Positions 1 to 11,094 of a DNA stretch of 64,000 nt are shown in pieces; positions within the stretch are counted from its first letter, which is position 1, and every line of letters starts with the position of its first letter. The DNA is from JBAXQQ01 sp037131695 (GTDB lineage Bacteria; Armatimonadota; Hebobacteria; CAIYQO01), in contig CAZWZF010000004.1 of assembly GCA_964638715.1 (NCBI GenBank), positions 1 to 64,000 on the forward strand, in the 5' to 3' direction. The notes beneath the pieces were generated by a model, which worked only from the letters and a program-made list of their open reading frames with translations, was not told the origin of the DNA and searched no databases. The position numbers were made by a program, and so were the translations under genes.

Positions 1-3000
1 GTCTTTGTTTAATGCTACTAATCTATACCCATATTGATTACCTGCTGTTAACGGCAATACATAAGTAAGCATATAACTTGTAACATTAGAACCAATAATA
101 TTTGGCAAATCGGTCCATGTTTTAAAGTTTAATGTGCTTTGGATTCTGTATCCATAAGCATTGCTTGTAGGATCCCAGGTAAAGTTGACTGAGTTACTGG
201 TGACATCATTTACTGTATTGCCAGTTAATTTGCTGGTTTTAGTTGCCACAATATAATTTGCAGGTGCATCTGTAGCTGTTGTAATATTATAACCCGCAGA
301 GTTTATGCCATTAGTTCCTGTAGCATCATTATATGCAACAACTCTATAGGTATAATCTGTCGCTGAGAGTACTGAATAGTCTATAAAACTGCTAACAGTA
401 CTATCTAACAATGTAGCAGTAACAGCAGTATATGCTGTGTCTGCTTCTGTTTGCAATTTTCTTTCAACAGCAAACCATCTCTTATCAGTAGTATTATTAA
501 TGTTCCAACTGATTTTAACAGAATCAGCTTTGATGTCTGTGTCAAGAATTGTTATAGTTACAGGATTTGCTGGTGTAGTTGTTGCTGAAGCAGAAACGCT
601 TGGTAATGATAAATTGCCGTCAGCATTTACAGCAGAAACACGATAATAATATGTTGTACTTGGTTTTAATGTAGGATCGTTATCAGATAGAATTGTAATA
701 TTAGCAGGAACATTACCAGGTACAGGACTTACCACTACCCAAGTAGATGATCCGTTAATTCTTCGTTCAACTTTATATCCTGCACTACCTGTTATATTTT
801 GCCATTTAACGACAATTAAATTAGCAGCCATACCTTGAGCGGTAACACCTTGTGGTTGATCCGGTGCAGTTACTACACTTGCAATAGCACTCCAGGAATA
901 ACCGGCCGCAACAGTGCCAATGCCCATGCGGAAGTAATAAGGGGTATTCGGTGTTAAAGCCTGTGTTACATTATTTATTACAATTGAAGTGACAGAATAT
1001 TTATTAAAAGCGGTATCTGTCAGAGGATAAAAATTTGTACCGTCTTCACTTGCTTCCAAGTGATAACTATTTACACCATTAATAGCAGGCCATGTTAATT
1101 CTACTTCGGTACTTGATTTAACAGTAGCAGTCAATGGTGATGCTGCTCCAGCTAAAGTAGTGGCGAATGAAACTACTGACCAATCTGATAAATTAGCACC
1201 CTTATTATTACGTGCTCTTACCCGATAAAAATATTGTGTAACTGGGGATAAACCAATATGCTGATACGCTGTAACAACTGGGAACTCTGTTATTGAAGCC
1301 CAGGTATTTGATGTTGATGGACGATATTGTATTTCATAATCTTCAGCACCTGTAGTGGCATCCCATTTTAAATCAATTTCAACTTGCGAAATTGCTGTAG
1401 CTGTTAAATTGCCAGGTAAGGCAGGAGCAGTACCTAAACTAATAACATTACTCCAGTCGGAATATGCGTTATTAAGAGGAGCAACACCATTTCTGATGGC
1501 ACGGACACGAATAAACATGTGGTCATTAGCTGCAACACCAGCGAGCTTTGTTGTTGTAACATTTGCGGCTAATGTTGATATTAATGTCCAGTCGGTAAAT
1601 CCATTGCTACTTCTATATACTTGATAATTATTTTCGCCAGTTAAATCATTCCAGCTTAATTGTATACTTGCATCGACATTATTAGTGAATGACAATACTA
1701 AATCATTAATACCAGGTCCTGTGACGACTTCGCTTATTGAACTAAAATCAGAATATTGACCTGCAAGGCTTGTGACAGCACGAACTTTATAATAATGATG
1801 AGAAATAGGTTCTAACCCTGAATCTGTATATTTTAAATCAGTTATAGGAATGTCAGCAATTTTCACCCAACCAACTTCAGGCTTGCCTTCAGTATCATTT
1901 CTCCACAATTCATAACCAGAAGAACCAGCAACAGCTGTCCAAGATAAATCAACTTCTGAACCCCTAACTTCATTAATTGTTAATGCTGGTGATAATGGAG
2001 AAGTAGTTAAAGTTAAAATAGGACTCCATGCAGGTGAATTGGAACTTATATCAGTTGCTCTTACACGGAAATAATAATTTGTTACAGCTGTTAACCCAGT
2101 TACACTGTATTTTGTAGTAAATGCATCAATATTAGTATATTCAATAATTTTAGTTGCATCTGTCCATGTTTGTTCAGTTGTTCTCTGCAAAATATATCCA
2201 GCTGCACCTACAACTGGCGACCAGGTAACATCAGCAGCGGTTGAAGTTACATTTGATGCACTTAGTGATACTGGTGCAGATGGCAATGTCATTACAGGTA
2301 CAGGATTTGAAAAAGATTCTGCAACGGCAGTAATAGCACCTACTTTATAATAATATTGAGTAGCAGGAGCAACATTCTCATCATCATAAGTAACTTTTCC
2401 AGCAATCGCTGTGTCAGCATTAATTGCAGCGATTTGCAGCCACTGCGATTGTGGGATTTTAACATCTGTTGAACGATATAATTTATATCCATTTACAGGC
2501 TTCACTTCATCCCAAACAAGTGTAACGGTATTTTCAGTAATTTTAGTAGCTTTCAGATTTACAGGATTGACCGGACCAGTAGTGCCGGTTACAATTTGTG
2601 ACCAATTCGAAGACTTTCCGCCACTTATTAATGGTCGATAGGCTTTAATTTGATAATAATACGCAGTATTTGATAGTAGTTTACCATCAATCAAATTAGT
2701 TATGTCATTGATATCGTTATAGTAACTAATATTTTGTTCAACAGTATAGTTTGAACCTACTGGTATTAATTGAGACCATGTTCTCTGATCTTTACTTCGC
2801 TGAATAATATACCCGGTTTCGTTATCAACATCGTCCCATTCGAGTTTTATCCAATTTGAATAAGAAGCGGACACGCGGAAATTTTGTGGAACTGACAATG
2901 CTGTAATGCCTGTCATTATTGGTGACGGGTCAGAATTCCCAGTTGCATTGACAGCAGAAACGCGATAATAATATAAAGTTCCAGCAATTAAACCAGAATC

Positions 3001-6000
3001 ATTATATGTTGTAGCATCTGCAATATCATTACCTACGATATCGAATAAATTACCATCTAACGATCTCTCAATTCGATAAGCTGTTGCTCCAGTTACTTTA
3101 TTCCATTTGATTTGCAATTGGGTATCGGATATAACGGTTACTGAAGTAATCAACGGTGAAGTCGGTGCTGTCATTGCTGAAGCAATATTTGAGTAAGCAG
3201 AATTTGAACCAGCAACTTCACCAATAACTAATACCCGATAATAATAGATTGTACCTGAAGTTACTGTTTCATCTGCATATTCTGCAGCATCAATTGGTAA
3301 TGTGCTGTTTAATATGGTCCAGTTTGTCTGATCTATACTTCTTTCAATCTGATAATACTTACCAACTTGAATAGGTGTCCATGATAAATCAATCCTTATG
3401 GCAGATTTACCAGAAGCAGCTAATGTCTGTTCAATTCCTTTTAATGGTGTAGTTACTCCTGGTGAAGGTTCAGAAAAGATTTCACTATTTGCGTTATATG
3501 AACCAACTCTATAAAAATATTGGGTTCCAGGCAGACATGTTAAATCACGGAATGTTTTACTAATAAAACCAGCAACAACTGGTGTATTATCTTTTGTAAT
3601 TTCATATACTTTTTCCCAGTTATTTTCTGCCAACTTATCATCTGTAGTACGATAAACACGGAAACCAACCAAGTTATTGATAGCTTTTAAAGCTTCAACC
3701 CGCCATGTTACATCTATTGCTGTAGATGAGACAATAGCTGCAGTCACATTTACGGCTGATTCCGGCTTTGTAGTTATAGCAAACGGGTCGCTCCAGTTTG
3801 AACTGCCAGTTACAACACCATCAGAACGATATGCCATTACTTCATATAAATATGTAGTATTAGGTGTTAAATTAGTGTCAATAAATACATTTACATCAGT
3901 ATTAGTTGTAACACCAGTTCCGCCTATAACGAAGTTCATTGGTGTCCAGGTTGTTTCATCAAGTTTCTTTCTTTGTACTCGATAACCCATTTCACCACTT
4001 ACATCGTTCCATCTCAGCCGAATCCAGGTTGAGAAAATATCATCAGCAGATGCAGTTATATTTGTAGGTGTCGACAAGTTAGTAGTGACTTGAACAGGAT
4101 TAGACCACTCAGAATATCCGGCACTGTTATGAGATCGTAATCTATAATAATAAACAGTATTTCCAGTTAATCCAGAATTAATTAAATACTGGGTTGAACC
4201 ACCAAGAGGAGTACCTACAGTAGTCCATTGAGTCCGACCATCTGGACTTTGCTGTAATTCATAATCTGTAACGCCTATTTTACCAACAGGATATGTCCAG
4301 GTTATTTTAATTTTCGAATCACTGTCAGATGTTGCTACAATAGTAATTGGGGTTACTGGCGCTGTATAAGCATGAACTTCTGGTGAACTATAATCAGAAC
4401 TCCAGTCTGGATTAATAGCAATCGCTCTAATTCTATATAAATATCCAGCACCATCAATTAAGCCGCCATCAGCATAAGATACGGCATCTTGCGGTACTGA
4501 AATAGGAATTACAGGAAGCCAGATCTTAGTACCATCAAGTTCTCTCTGAATTTCATATCCGATAGCACCTGTTGCTGTATCCCATCCAAGTCCAATTGAA
4601 TTAGGACCAGAGTTATCAAACACCTGATGTAAATTCGCAGGTGCTTCAAGAACGATTCTCATCGTCACAGGTTTTCCAATAGGAACATTACCGGATTGTT
4701 CATAGAAATACATTGAAATGGTGCCCATACTATTCGGGGCAATGAAATTAAATGTAATTTGTCCATTTACGTCGGTAGTATTAATTAATTCAGCACGTGC
4801 AGGTAAAATTGATGCGGCATCCTGTAATAACGCATTTCCTGTTACAACAACACGAATATTCACACCACCAGGGAATGGTTTACCATCTTTCTTAACTAAC
4901 CAAGTTTGAGTAATAGTTGCACCCGGTCGAGTCGATAAGGAACCACTTATTAATTCAGGATTTGGAGGCGAAGAAACTTTAATAGCCTTACTTGCAACTA
5001 CACCCGAAGCATTTGCATTAATTGTTGCTGTACCAATTACCGTCCCTGCTGTATAAGTGTAAGAAATTGCACCATTAGCATCTGTTAACGCATATGTTGG
5101 AGTAACTTTACCAGAAGTAGTAGATATTACAACTGCAACATCTTTCATTGGTGCACCAAGTGAATCATACGCGGTAATTTGACCATCAACTGATTGCTGG
5201 GTAGTAATTTCATCTTTGTCTGATGTAACTACAATACTCGCTGGTTTTCCAGGCCCAAGAGTAAATACTACAGAGCCATGCAACCCTGTAACACTTGAAA
5301 TTTGTGCATTAAGACTAATCTTTCCTGCATTTATACCAGAACGGATGTCAAAATTATTTTTCCCACCAATTACTACAATACCATCACTATTAGTAACTGG
5401 CAAAGCATTTGTAATAGGGTCAAGTATTCCATCATTAGTAAAATTAGTATATGAAGCAATATTACCGATTTTGAAAGCAGCCGTGTTATCTGAACAAGTT
5501 ATTTTTACTGACTGACCTGCAATACCCATAGTACCACTGGAATCTAATACACGAATTGAAATATTTGCAACATTTTCTGCACCAGGTGCTTGTTGATTTG
5601 CGTTTGTTACCATAACAAGGTTGGTTTTATCTGCTGTTACAGAAACTAAAGCAGCTGTAGCAGCATTAACATTGAAAATTGCTGAAGATTCTTTAGGAAC
5701 ATCTACAACGCCAACAGGCAGCTTTTCTGTAGCTGTGAACTTAATATTACCTGTAACATTAACTGATGTAGGAACTATATACTCGACAACTGCATTGCCA
5801 GTCGCATCAGTTTTAACAGTAGTTAATGCTAAACTGCCAATGCCTGACGGGAATTTAGTAGGTGGTGCAGGCACAATTGTAGTGTATTCAGTAATTTTAA
5901 GATTTAAATCAACATTAGGAACTCCTAAATTTTGTGAATCAATAACTTTAATTGAGAATGTTTTGTTGCCACTGCCGGCTGTTAAATTATTACTGTTAAA

Positions 6001-8310
6001 ATTAGGAGTAATAATAATACCTGATGGAATTGGATCAACACTTGCCTGTGCAACAGGGAAATCTCCATAGGGGCGTTGACCAGTTACATCAAGCATAACG
6101 ATAGCATAACTTAATATAGCCCTGGTAGGGGCAGAACTATCCGTGTATGTAGTTGCCCATGGAATAGTTGTTAATTTAGTAAATTTCGTTGTTAAATCAG
6201 CGAGTGAAACTTTTTTTACTCCAGCAGAAATAGATGTTGAACGCCAGATTTCTACTTGAGGAGTTGTTGTGGCTTGAACAGGAAGAGTCCAGTTTAATAC
6301 AACTTTGCCACGGTTTGGAGTTGCCAATACAGTACTCGCATTTTCTGTTGGTACTGTATATGTAACAATGTTTGATGGTGCTGATTGTTTGGTTCCGTAC
6401 TTAGCTATAACATAAAAAGTATATTGAGTTGCAGGAATAACCGGGTAATCAAACTGTAATATATTACCTGCTAAAACTTCTCCGCAATAGATATCATTTC
6501 CACGCTGATCAACAGATGTCGCATCAATTCGCTGATTACTGGCACGGACACGAGTATCACCACGAGAGTCTCTTCTTACCGGGTTTCTACCATTAATACC
6601 GGTAATACCAGTAACAGGCGAGAAACGATGTCCGCTTCTTGCAGTTTCAGTTCTATATATTGAATATGAGCTTACAAAAGCTGATGCCGAAGGATTCCAG
6701 GTTAAATGAATAGTCTTCGCAAAAGGATTTGCAGGATTTGCGCGTGGAACCAATTCAAATTTTAAATTAGTTGGAGGTATAACAGTACTAATCGCAACAG
6801 TTACAGTATTTGATACTACCGCATTGTTATTATATCCGCCGGTAGAACCAACAGCTAAAACCCTATAGACATAAGTACCTTCATTTGTAACATTTGATAT
6901 TACTGTTCGTTGAGATGCAGGAATATTAACAACATCATCTACCCAGGTAATAGTTCCAGACACTTGTCGTTGAAGAACAAAGTGATCTACTAATGATGAG
7001 TTACCATATAACCAGGAAATTTGAACAGTACCCTGCCCTAATTTTGCAGGATCATAAGTAACATTCGTTGCTAATGGTGGCACACCAACTCCAACCCAAG
7101 GAACATCAGTTACTACATAAGAGCTGCCTGCGTTCCCAGGATTGTAAAAATTAATTACTTTTTTATCACCATTAACATAGATAACTTCAACTTTATAAGC
7201 AAAGTAATCAGTTGAATTCAAGCTGGATGTATCAGTGATTACAATACTTGGTATGCCATCAACACCTGTATGTGATATCGATGGACTGCCATCAGCCAAC
7301 GAATAACTAAAAACAAATGTTGGGAATTGTCGTGTCATCGCAGTTCGAGGAACACGAGCTTTATACACATCGTATTGTTTGACACCAGAACCAGGATCTT
7401 TAAAATACAATTTAATTGAAGAATTACCAGATGAAATAGCGAAACCATTATCATTTGTTATATTAGGATTAACTGGAGCTGCTGGCGATTTACTACCACT
7501 GCCTCCAGCCATACCTATACCTACACCAACACCAAGTGCAATTAAAACAATTGACCAGAATGACATTCCACCTTTTACTTCTGGAGCTTTATTATTATTA
7601 TTGTTATTTTTCGTATTTGAAGAGTTCGATTTTTCGTATAATGTGCCATCAATTAAATATTTGTATAGATTCTGAGCGGCGGAGTTAACTGCCATATCTT
7701 GATGAATTGACTCATTGTCCTGACCGCCAGGATATGATTTGCTTTTGCCTGTTATATCTAATTTTCGGGATTTTGCTTTGCCATTTTCGTCAACAACTAC
7801 CTGATAAGCAACAATATGAATCATTGCTTTTTTAGCACCAATATTTATAACCTCATATTTATAGCTATCGATAGTGCCTAATACTATAGAATCAAAACCT
7901 AACGGCTTGACTAAATTAGCCGCCGCATTAACCCTATCCTCTGATTTTGCGTTAATATCTACAGCTGTATCATAGAATGCCTGTATCTCAGCAGCTTCTT
8001 TTTCTCCTAATTGCATTTTTAATCTGGATAATAGCGGTGATTTTTTGTCTATCTCAACAACTTTCACATCGCTTTTTGCCAGCATAATCTGCAATTCCCG
8101 GAATATTTTTTGCCCTAATCCAGTAGGCGTATTCTCCATTTTTGAATCCATAGGTAAAAAAGCAACCTGCTTAACTTCACTTTGAACAGGTGCTGCATCC
8201 GCTGCATGTGCTGACACTGCAGGCATAAGAAAACTCGGGATCATCATAAAGGCCATCAGCAAATAACTTACGGCACGAGCAAACTTTCCCCGAACAATTT
8301 TCCGAAACAT
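1..8310 (-). CDS. Giant secreted fibronectin type III protein with CsgG/TolB-like N-terminus (3' end beyond window)
   Basis: An open frame of 2770 codons runs from an ATG at 8310 off the left edge; the frame was spot-checked for stops and none were found. A strong Shine-Dalgarno (AAGGAGA) precedes the ATG. Residues 1-35 look like a signal peptide. Residues 45-220 resemble a TolB/CsgG-like domain (starts QVAFLPMDSK), then an Asn-rich linker. One hydrophobic Gly-rich helix lies near residues 246-268. The rest is beta-rich: about 18 FN3-like repeats of roughly 95-100 residues, recognised by recurring Y-x-Y-R-V strands, three before and about fifteen after a stretch at residues 737-1220 that looks like invasin/Big-type Ig domains. 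FN3 arrays of this kind usually act as extracellular spacers or adhesins; that role is inferred. The C-terminus, which could carry the cassette seen in the neighbours, is not visible. Confidence 0.88.
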   Translation of the reverse strand, partial: MFRKIVRGKFARAVSYLLMAFMMIPSFLMPAVSAHAADAAPVQSEVKQVAFLPMDSKMENTPTGLGQKIFRELQIMLAKSDVKVVEIDKKSPLLSRLKMQLGEKEAAEIQAFYDTAVDINAKSEDRVNAAANLVKPLGFDSIVLGTIDSYKYEVINIGAKKAMIHIVAYQVVVDENGKAKSRKLDITGKSKSYPGGQDNESIHQDMAVNSAAQNLYKYLIDGTLYEKSNSSNTKNNNNNNKAPEVKGGMSFWSIVLIALGVGVGIGMAGGSGSKSPAAPVNPNITNDNGFAISSGNSSIKLYFKDPGSGVKQYDVYKARVPRTAMTRQFPTFVFSYSLADGSPSISHTGVDGIPSIVITDTSSLNSTDYFAYKVEVIYVNGDKKVINFYNPGNAGSSYVVTDVPWVGVGVPPLATNVTYDPAKLGQGTVQISWLYGNSSLVDHFVLQRQVSGTITWVDDVVNIPASQRTVISNVTNEGTYVYRVLAVGSTGGYNNNAVVSNTVTVAISTVIPPTNLKFELVPRANPANPFAKTIHLTWNPSASAFVSSYSIYRTETARSGHRFSPVTGITGINGRNPVRRDSRGDTRVRASNQRIDATSVDQRGNDIYCGEVLAGNILQFDYPVIPATQYTFYVIAKYGTKQSAPSNIVTYTVPTENASTVLATPNRGKVVLNWTLPVQATTTPQVEIWRSTSISAGVKKVSLADLTTKFTKLTTIPWATTYTDSSAPTRAILSYAIVMLDVTGQRPYGDFPVAQASVDPIPSGIIITPNFNSNNLTAGSGNKTFSIKVIDSQNLGVPNVDLNLKITEYTTIVPAPPTKFPSGIGSLALTTVKTDATGNAVVEYIVPTSVNVTGNIKFTATEKLPVGVVDVPKESSAIFNVNAATAALVSVTADKTNLVMVTNANQQAPGAENVANISIRVLDSSGTMGIAGQSVKITCSDNTAAFKIGNIASYTNFTNDGILDPITNALPVTNSDGIVVIGGKNNFDIRSGINAGKISLNAQISSVTGLHGSVVFTLGPGKPASIVVTSDKDEITTQQSVDGQITAYDSLGAPMKDVAVVISTTSGKVTPTYALTDANGAISYTYTAGTVIGTATINANASGVVASKAIKVSSPPNPELISGSLSTRPGATITQTWLVKKDGKPFPGGVNIRVVVTGNALLQDAASILPARAELINTTDVNGQITFNFIAPNSMGTISMYFYEQSGNVPIGKPVTMRIVLEAPANLHQVFDNSGPNSIGLGWDTATGAIGYEIQRELDGTKIWLPVIPISVPQDAVSYADGGLIDGAGYLYRIRAIAINPDWSSDYSSPEVHAYTAPVTPITIVATSDSDSKIKITWTYPVGKIGVTDYELQQSPDGRTQWTTVGTPLGGSTQYLINSGLTGNTVYYYRLRSHNSAGYSEWSNPVQVTTNLSTPTNITASADDIFSTWIRLRWNDVSGEMGYRVQRKKLDETTWTPMNFVIGGTGVTTNTDVNVFIDTNLTPNTTYLYEVMAYRSDGVVTGSSNWSDPFAITTKPESAVNVTAAIVSSTAIDVTWRVEALKAINNLVGFRVYRTTDDKLAENNWEKVYEITKDNTPVVAGFISKTFRDLTCLPGTQYFYRVGSYNANSEIFSEPSPGVTTPLKGIEQTLAASGKSAIRIDLSWTPIQVGKYYQIERSIDQTNWTILNSTLPIDAAEYADETVTSGTIYYYRVLVIGEVAGSNSAYSNIASAMTAPTSPLITSVTVISDTQLQIKWNKVTGATAYRIERSLDGNLFDIVGNDIADATTYNDSGLIAGTLYYYRVSAVNATGNSDPSPIMTGITALSVPQNFRVSASYSNWIKLEWDDVDNETGYIIQRSKDQRTWSQLIPVGSNYTVEQNISYYNDINDITNLIDGKLLSNTAYYYQIKAYRPLISGGKSSNWSQIVTGTTGPVNPVNLKATKITENTVTLVWDEVKPVNGYKLYRSTDVKIPQSQWLQIAAINADTAIAGKVTYDDENVAPATQYYYKVGAITAVAESFSNPVPVMTLPSAPVSLSASNVTSTAADVTWSPVVGAAGYILQRTTEQTWTDATKIIEYTNIDAFTTKYSVTGLTAVTNYYFRVRATDISSNSPAWSPILTLTTSPLSPALTINEVRGSEVDLSWTAVAGSSGYELWRNDTEGKPEVGWVKIADIPITDLKYTDSGLEPISHHYYKVRAVTSLAGQYSDFSSISEVVTGPGINDLVLSFTNNVDASIQLSWNDLTGENNYQVYRSSNGFTDWTLISTLAANVTTTKLAGVAANDHMFIRVRAIRNGVAPLNNAYSDWSNVISLGTAPALPGNLTATAISQVEIDLKWDATTGAEDYEIQYRPSTSNTWASITEFPVVTAYQHIGLSPVTQYFYRVRARNNKGANLSDWSVVSFATTLAGAASPLTATVKSSTEVELTWPAINGVNSYHLEASEDGTNFYPLTDTAFNKYSVTSIVINNVTQALTPNTPYYFRMGIGTVAAGYSWSAIASVVTAPDQPQGVTAQGMAANLIVVKWQNITGSAGYKVERRINGSSTWVVVSPVPGNVPANITILSDNDPTLKPSTTYYYRVSAVNADGNLSLPSVSASATTTPANPVTITILDTDIKADSVKISWNINNTTDKRWFAVERKLQTEADTAYTAVTATLLDSTVSSFIDYSVLSATDYTYRVVAYNDATGTNGINSAGYNITTATDAPANYIVATKTSKLTGNTVNDVTSNSVNFTWDPTSNAYGYRIQSTLNFKTWTDLPNIIGSNVTSYMLTYVLPLTAGNQYGYRLVALNKD

Positions 8311-8340
8311 AGATTCTCCTTCGATACCAGGCAAAAAGAA

Positions 8341-8354
8341 GCCAATTTATTGGC
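8341..8354 (-). terminator. Weak hairpin and T-rich tract between the 888-residue gene and the giant FN3 gene
   Basis: On the minus strand GCCAA-TAAA-TTGGC is followed by TTCTTTTT. The stem is only 5-6 bp, so at best it is a leaky terminator. The 107-base gap also contains AT-rich -10-like stretches, so the giant gene may have its own promoter, but I could not fix one. Confidence 0.3.
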
Positions 8355-8417
8355 AAAAATACAGTGAGGTTATTTTATACATTATCAGTGGTTTAGGATA
8401 GTACCCTGACGATGAAA

Positions 8418-11084
8418 TTATTTAATATTCACAGGAATATTTGATTTAACCTTTGTCCCTTCCGCATCTTGAGCGGTTAGTTCTACTAAATAAAGACCAG
8501 ACGGAGCTGATTTTCCAACGGAATCATTACCGTTCCACGATACTATACCATTTACACCTTCATCAGTACCAATAATCGCAGCAATATTTTTTCCAGTTAT
8601 GCTGCGAATATTCATTGATACATTAGCCGGTATGGTAAGTTGATAATTTATTGTAATATTTTTTTGATTTCTCCTGTTAAGAGAAGCAACAGAAGAACTT
8701 ATAAAAGCAAGTTTTGCAGTTCTTTTTTCAGCAATAATTTCAAATTGGCGCGAATTATCCGTTGAATTATAACTATAAAGAGAACTTGTTCTCATATTTA
8801 CTCTTTTTCCAGTCTCTTTGTCAAGTAAAATTAAGCTATAGTTTCCAGGGAATTCTAATTGACTCCCCCATCTTAAAGACAACTGCCCGCGTTTAGGAGC
8901 CGGATTAACAGTAAACTGCCAAATTGATTTAGCAGAAGGATAATTAATTTGTCTCGATAATTTTTCACCTGCAGCATTAATAACGATCTCAGCCGCATCA
9001 GGTATAGCTGGTGGTGTAACCAGATTTCGTATTAATCCGCTACTTGATGATACGCCTATTGTTGTGCTTGAGGTTGAACCATTTTCGCTTATAACTTTTA
9101 GAGATGTCATCCATCCATCAATATTTTTTGTTGTATTAATAGTAGAGCGAAAATTATTGATTCCATTAAATGAAATATTAACTGCTTTGGTAGCTTTGAT
9201 CCAATATCCCTGGAAAGGTTGTATGCAAGTATTATATAATTCATCTTCTGTAATAGCTTTATAAACATAGCTTTTTGTTTCAGAATCAAAGCTATATATA
9301 GCAGGAAGAATCAAAACGTTTTTGATTGCATCTTTAATTGAATATGAAAAACCGCCGTAGTTAATTTTGCAATCACCCAGGCGAATACCGTATATAAACG
9401 GAGAACTTATAAGATTCCAACCTTGAGATAAAGCGAATGAATAATCATTTGTTGAATCTAATGCCGAAGCGCCTTGTAAAGGAATTGATATTTGATTAGA
9501 GATTATCATCCAATATCCAGAGCCAGCCTTGATATTAAAATCTTGTTCATTTGATTTAATATATATAAGGTTTTTATCAGTTATAAGATTCTCGTTAAGG
9601 TTTACATACTTGGCAATTGGTGCTGATGTTCCCAAGACAGCTGATGACAAAGGATTTTGGAACTGATATGGGAAGCCAACCAAATATAAACCTGGCTGCA
9701 TATTCATTACTGTTGTAGCTGGTACATTAATATAAACAATACTTTTTGAAGATAATCCAGAAGAAAACACTGCTTCTATTGTAACTTTAATCAAGCCACT
9801 TGCAGAGCCATCAGCTTTCAATTTCCATGTATAATTTTGGCCATTAGGTAGAACAGAAAGGTCTTTTTCGCCATTTATAAGAATATTATTAATTGTCGAG
9901 GATGAACCATTTTGTAATACTAATCCTTTATCTGGAGTTATAGATAAAGTAACAGTTGAATCTGATATGGATGCATTAGTTAATATTACATTTACTGGGA
10001 TATCCTCTGTTGCCGTCTTTAAGTTATCTATATTCTTAATTGTAACTGCATTCGTGTTAATATTATTATTACTATCTTTAGTAACATTAGATGTATCAGT
10101 TCCCATCATTAAATTACCGCAATACACTTTTGAAGCACCGTTATTTATTGTTTTCTTGTTGAAATATAGTCCAACACCAGAATCAGTACCTAAAATAGTA
10201 CCATTAATTATAGTATTTGATGTTGTGTTGTTATTTAACCAGGTATTTGATCCCAGTCGAGACATATCACCAAAAATTAACCTGTCTGGTTTTACAAGAT
10301 TTTTACCAGTAGGTAAATAAGAAAAATCTTGATTTAACTTCCAATAAGGTTTTGTGGTATATAATGTGCCATTATTTGGATAAATAATATGCCATCCTAA
10401 CGGTACTGCAGAATCTACCAATTCTGTTTCTGTTGAAATTAATTCACCAGTAGGTAATATAAAAGGTTTTTCTGCATTCCTATCAGTAACGCCATTATTC
10501 ACTGGAAATTTGACATTTTCTATCACTCGAAATGATACATCAATTGATGCACCTGAACTGGAATTATTTGTTATATCATATTTCCATTGTAAATGATTAC
10601 GAACCGATATTACTTTAAACTCAACATTAATTTTATAAATTCCAGATACATATTCCCACTTGTAATGACCTTGCTTCATACCAGTAGCAGGATCTGTATC
10701 TACTTGAGGCGGCAATATGAATGATCCACCTTCTCCGATAGTTATTTCCTGATTAATCTGACGAATATATAAAAAAGCACGAGCGCCTTCAATTGCCTGT
10801 ATATTATCATCATTGATAGTGTCGAGAGAACCTGACGTTGAACCCCATAACCACATTCCAATATCATTTGAAGATGTATCATATTTTATTGATGTTTGTG
10901 CGTAACCATTTTTCCATGTTTGAAAGCCGGTTGGAGAATCCTTTATTACACCTGTATCAAGAACATCACCGGTTGCGCGAGAATAAGCAACTTCTTTCTG
11001 AAAAAATGCTTGATTTGCATTAGCAGAAAAAGATGCTAATACAACTACAAATAACATACAATATTTTATCAGTCTCATCGACAT
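8418..11084 (-). CDS. Secreted protein with tandem GWNL-type modules and FlgD-like C-terminal domain
   Basis: 888 residues, with a signal peptide at residues 1-23 ending near ANA. The N-terminal half (about 25-455) is a large beta-rich region I cannot assign. A pair of related modules follows: residues 460-545 (GLYLVGFP ... GYWM) and 553-640 (GWNLISSPF ... FQGYWIKA). Next come a beta-sandwich (650-780), an EKRT...NRR linker (about 783-800) and a FlgD-like Ig domain (795-888, with SGLYLVEL and a final beta strand). The whole C-terminal block recurs in the proteins encoded at 11095-14190 and 16354-21492. Its Shine-Dalgarno (AAGGAA) overlaps the stop of the upstream protease gene with 10 bases between genes, so the two are probably co-transcribed. 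No catalytic motif is visible. Cell-surface location is inferred from the signal peptide and tail. Confidence 0.85.
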   Translation of the reverse strand: MSMRLIKYCMLFVVVLASFSANANQAFFQKEVAYSRATGDVLDTGVIKDSPTGFQTWKNGYAQTSIKYDTSSNDIGMWLWGSTSGSLDTINDDNIQAIEGARAFLYIRQINQEITIGEGGSFILPPQVDTDPATGMKQGHYKWEYVSGIYKINVEFKVISVRNHLQWKYDITNNSSSGASIDVSFRVIENVKFPVNNGVTDRNAEKPFILPTGELISTETELVDSAVPLGWHIIYPNNGTLYTTKPYWKLNQDFSYLPTGKNLVKPDRLIFGDMSRLGSNTWLNNNTTSNTIINGTILGTDSGVGLYFNKKTINNGASKVYCGNLMMGTDTSNVTKDSNNNINTNAVTIKNIDNLKTATEDIPVNVILTNASISDSTVTLSITPDKGLVLQNGSSSTINNILINGEKDLSVLPNGQNYTWKLKADGSASGLIKVTIEAVFSSGLSSKSIVYINVPATTVMNMQPGLYLVGFPYQFQNPLSSAVLGTSAPIAKYVNLNENLITDKNLIYIKSNEQDFNIKAGSGYWMIISNQISIPLQGASALDSTNDYSFALSQGWNLISSPFIYGIRLGDCKINYGGFSYSIKDAIKNVLILPAIYSFDSETKSYVYKAITEDELYNTCIQPFQGYWIKATKAVNISFNGINNFRSTINTTKNIDGWMTSLKVISENGSTSSTTIGVSSSSGLIRNLVTPPAIPDAAEIVINAAGEKLSRQINYPSAKSIWQFTVNPAPKRGQLSLRWGSQLEFPGNYSLILLDKETGKRVNMRTSSLYSYNSTDNSRQFEIIAEKRTAKLAFISSSVASLNRRNQKNITINYQLTIPANVSMNIRSITGKNIAAIIGTDEGVNGIVSWNGNDSVGKSAPSGLYLVELTAQDAEGTKVKSNIPVNIK

Positions 11085-11094
11085 CTGTTATTCC

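Noticed and set aside
5621..6070. Plus-strand open frame of 149 codons, and others like it over 437-7675
   Set aside because: They lie antisense to the giant FN3 gene, which is open throughout, and lack ribosome sites and recognisable domains.
1..7200. A CRISPR-like periodic repeat of about 300 bases
   Set aside because: The period follows FN3 domains in one continuous reading frame, the repeats are diverged, and there are no identical short repeats with unique spacers.
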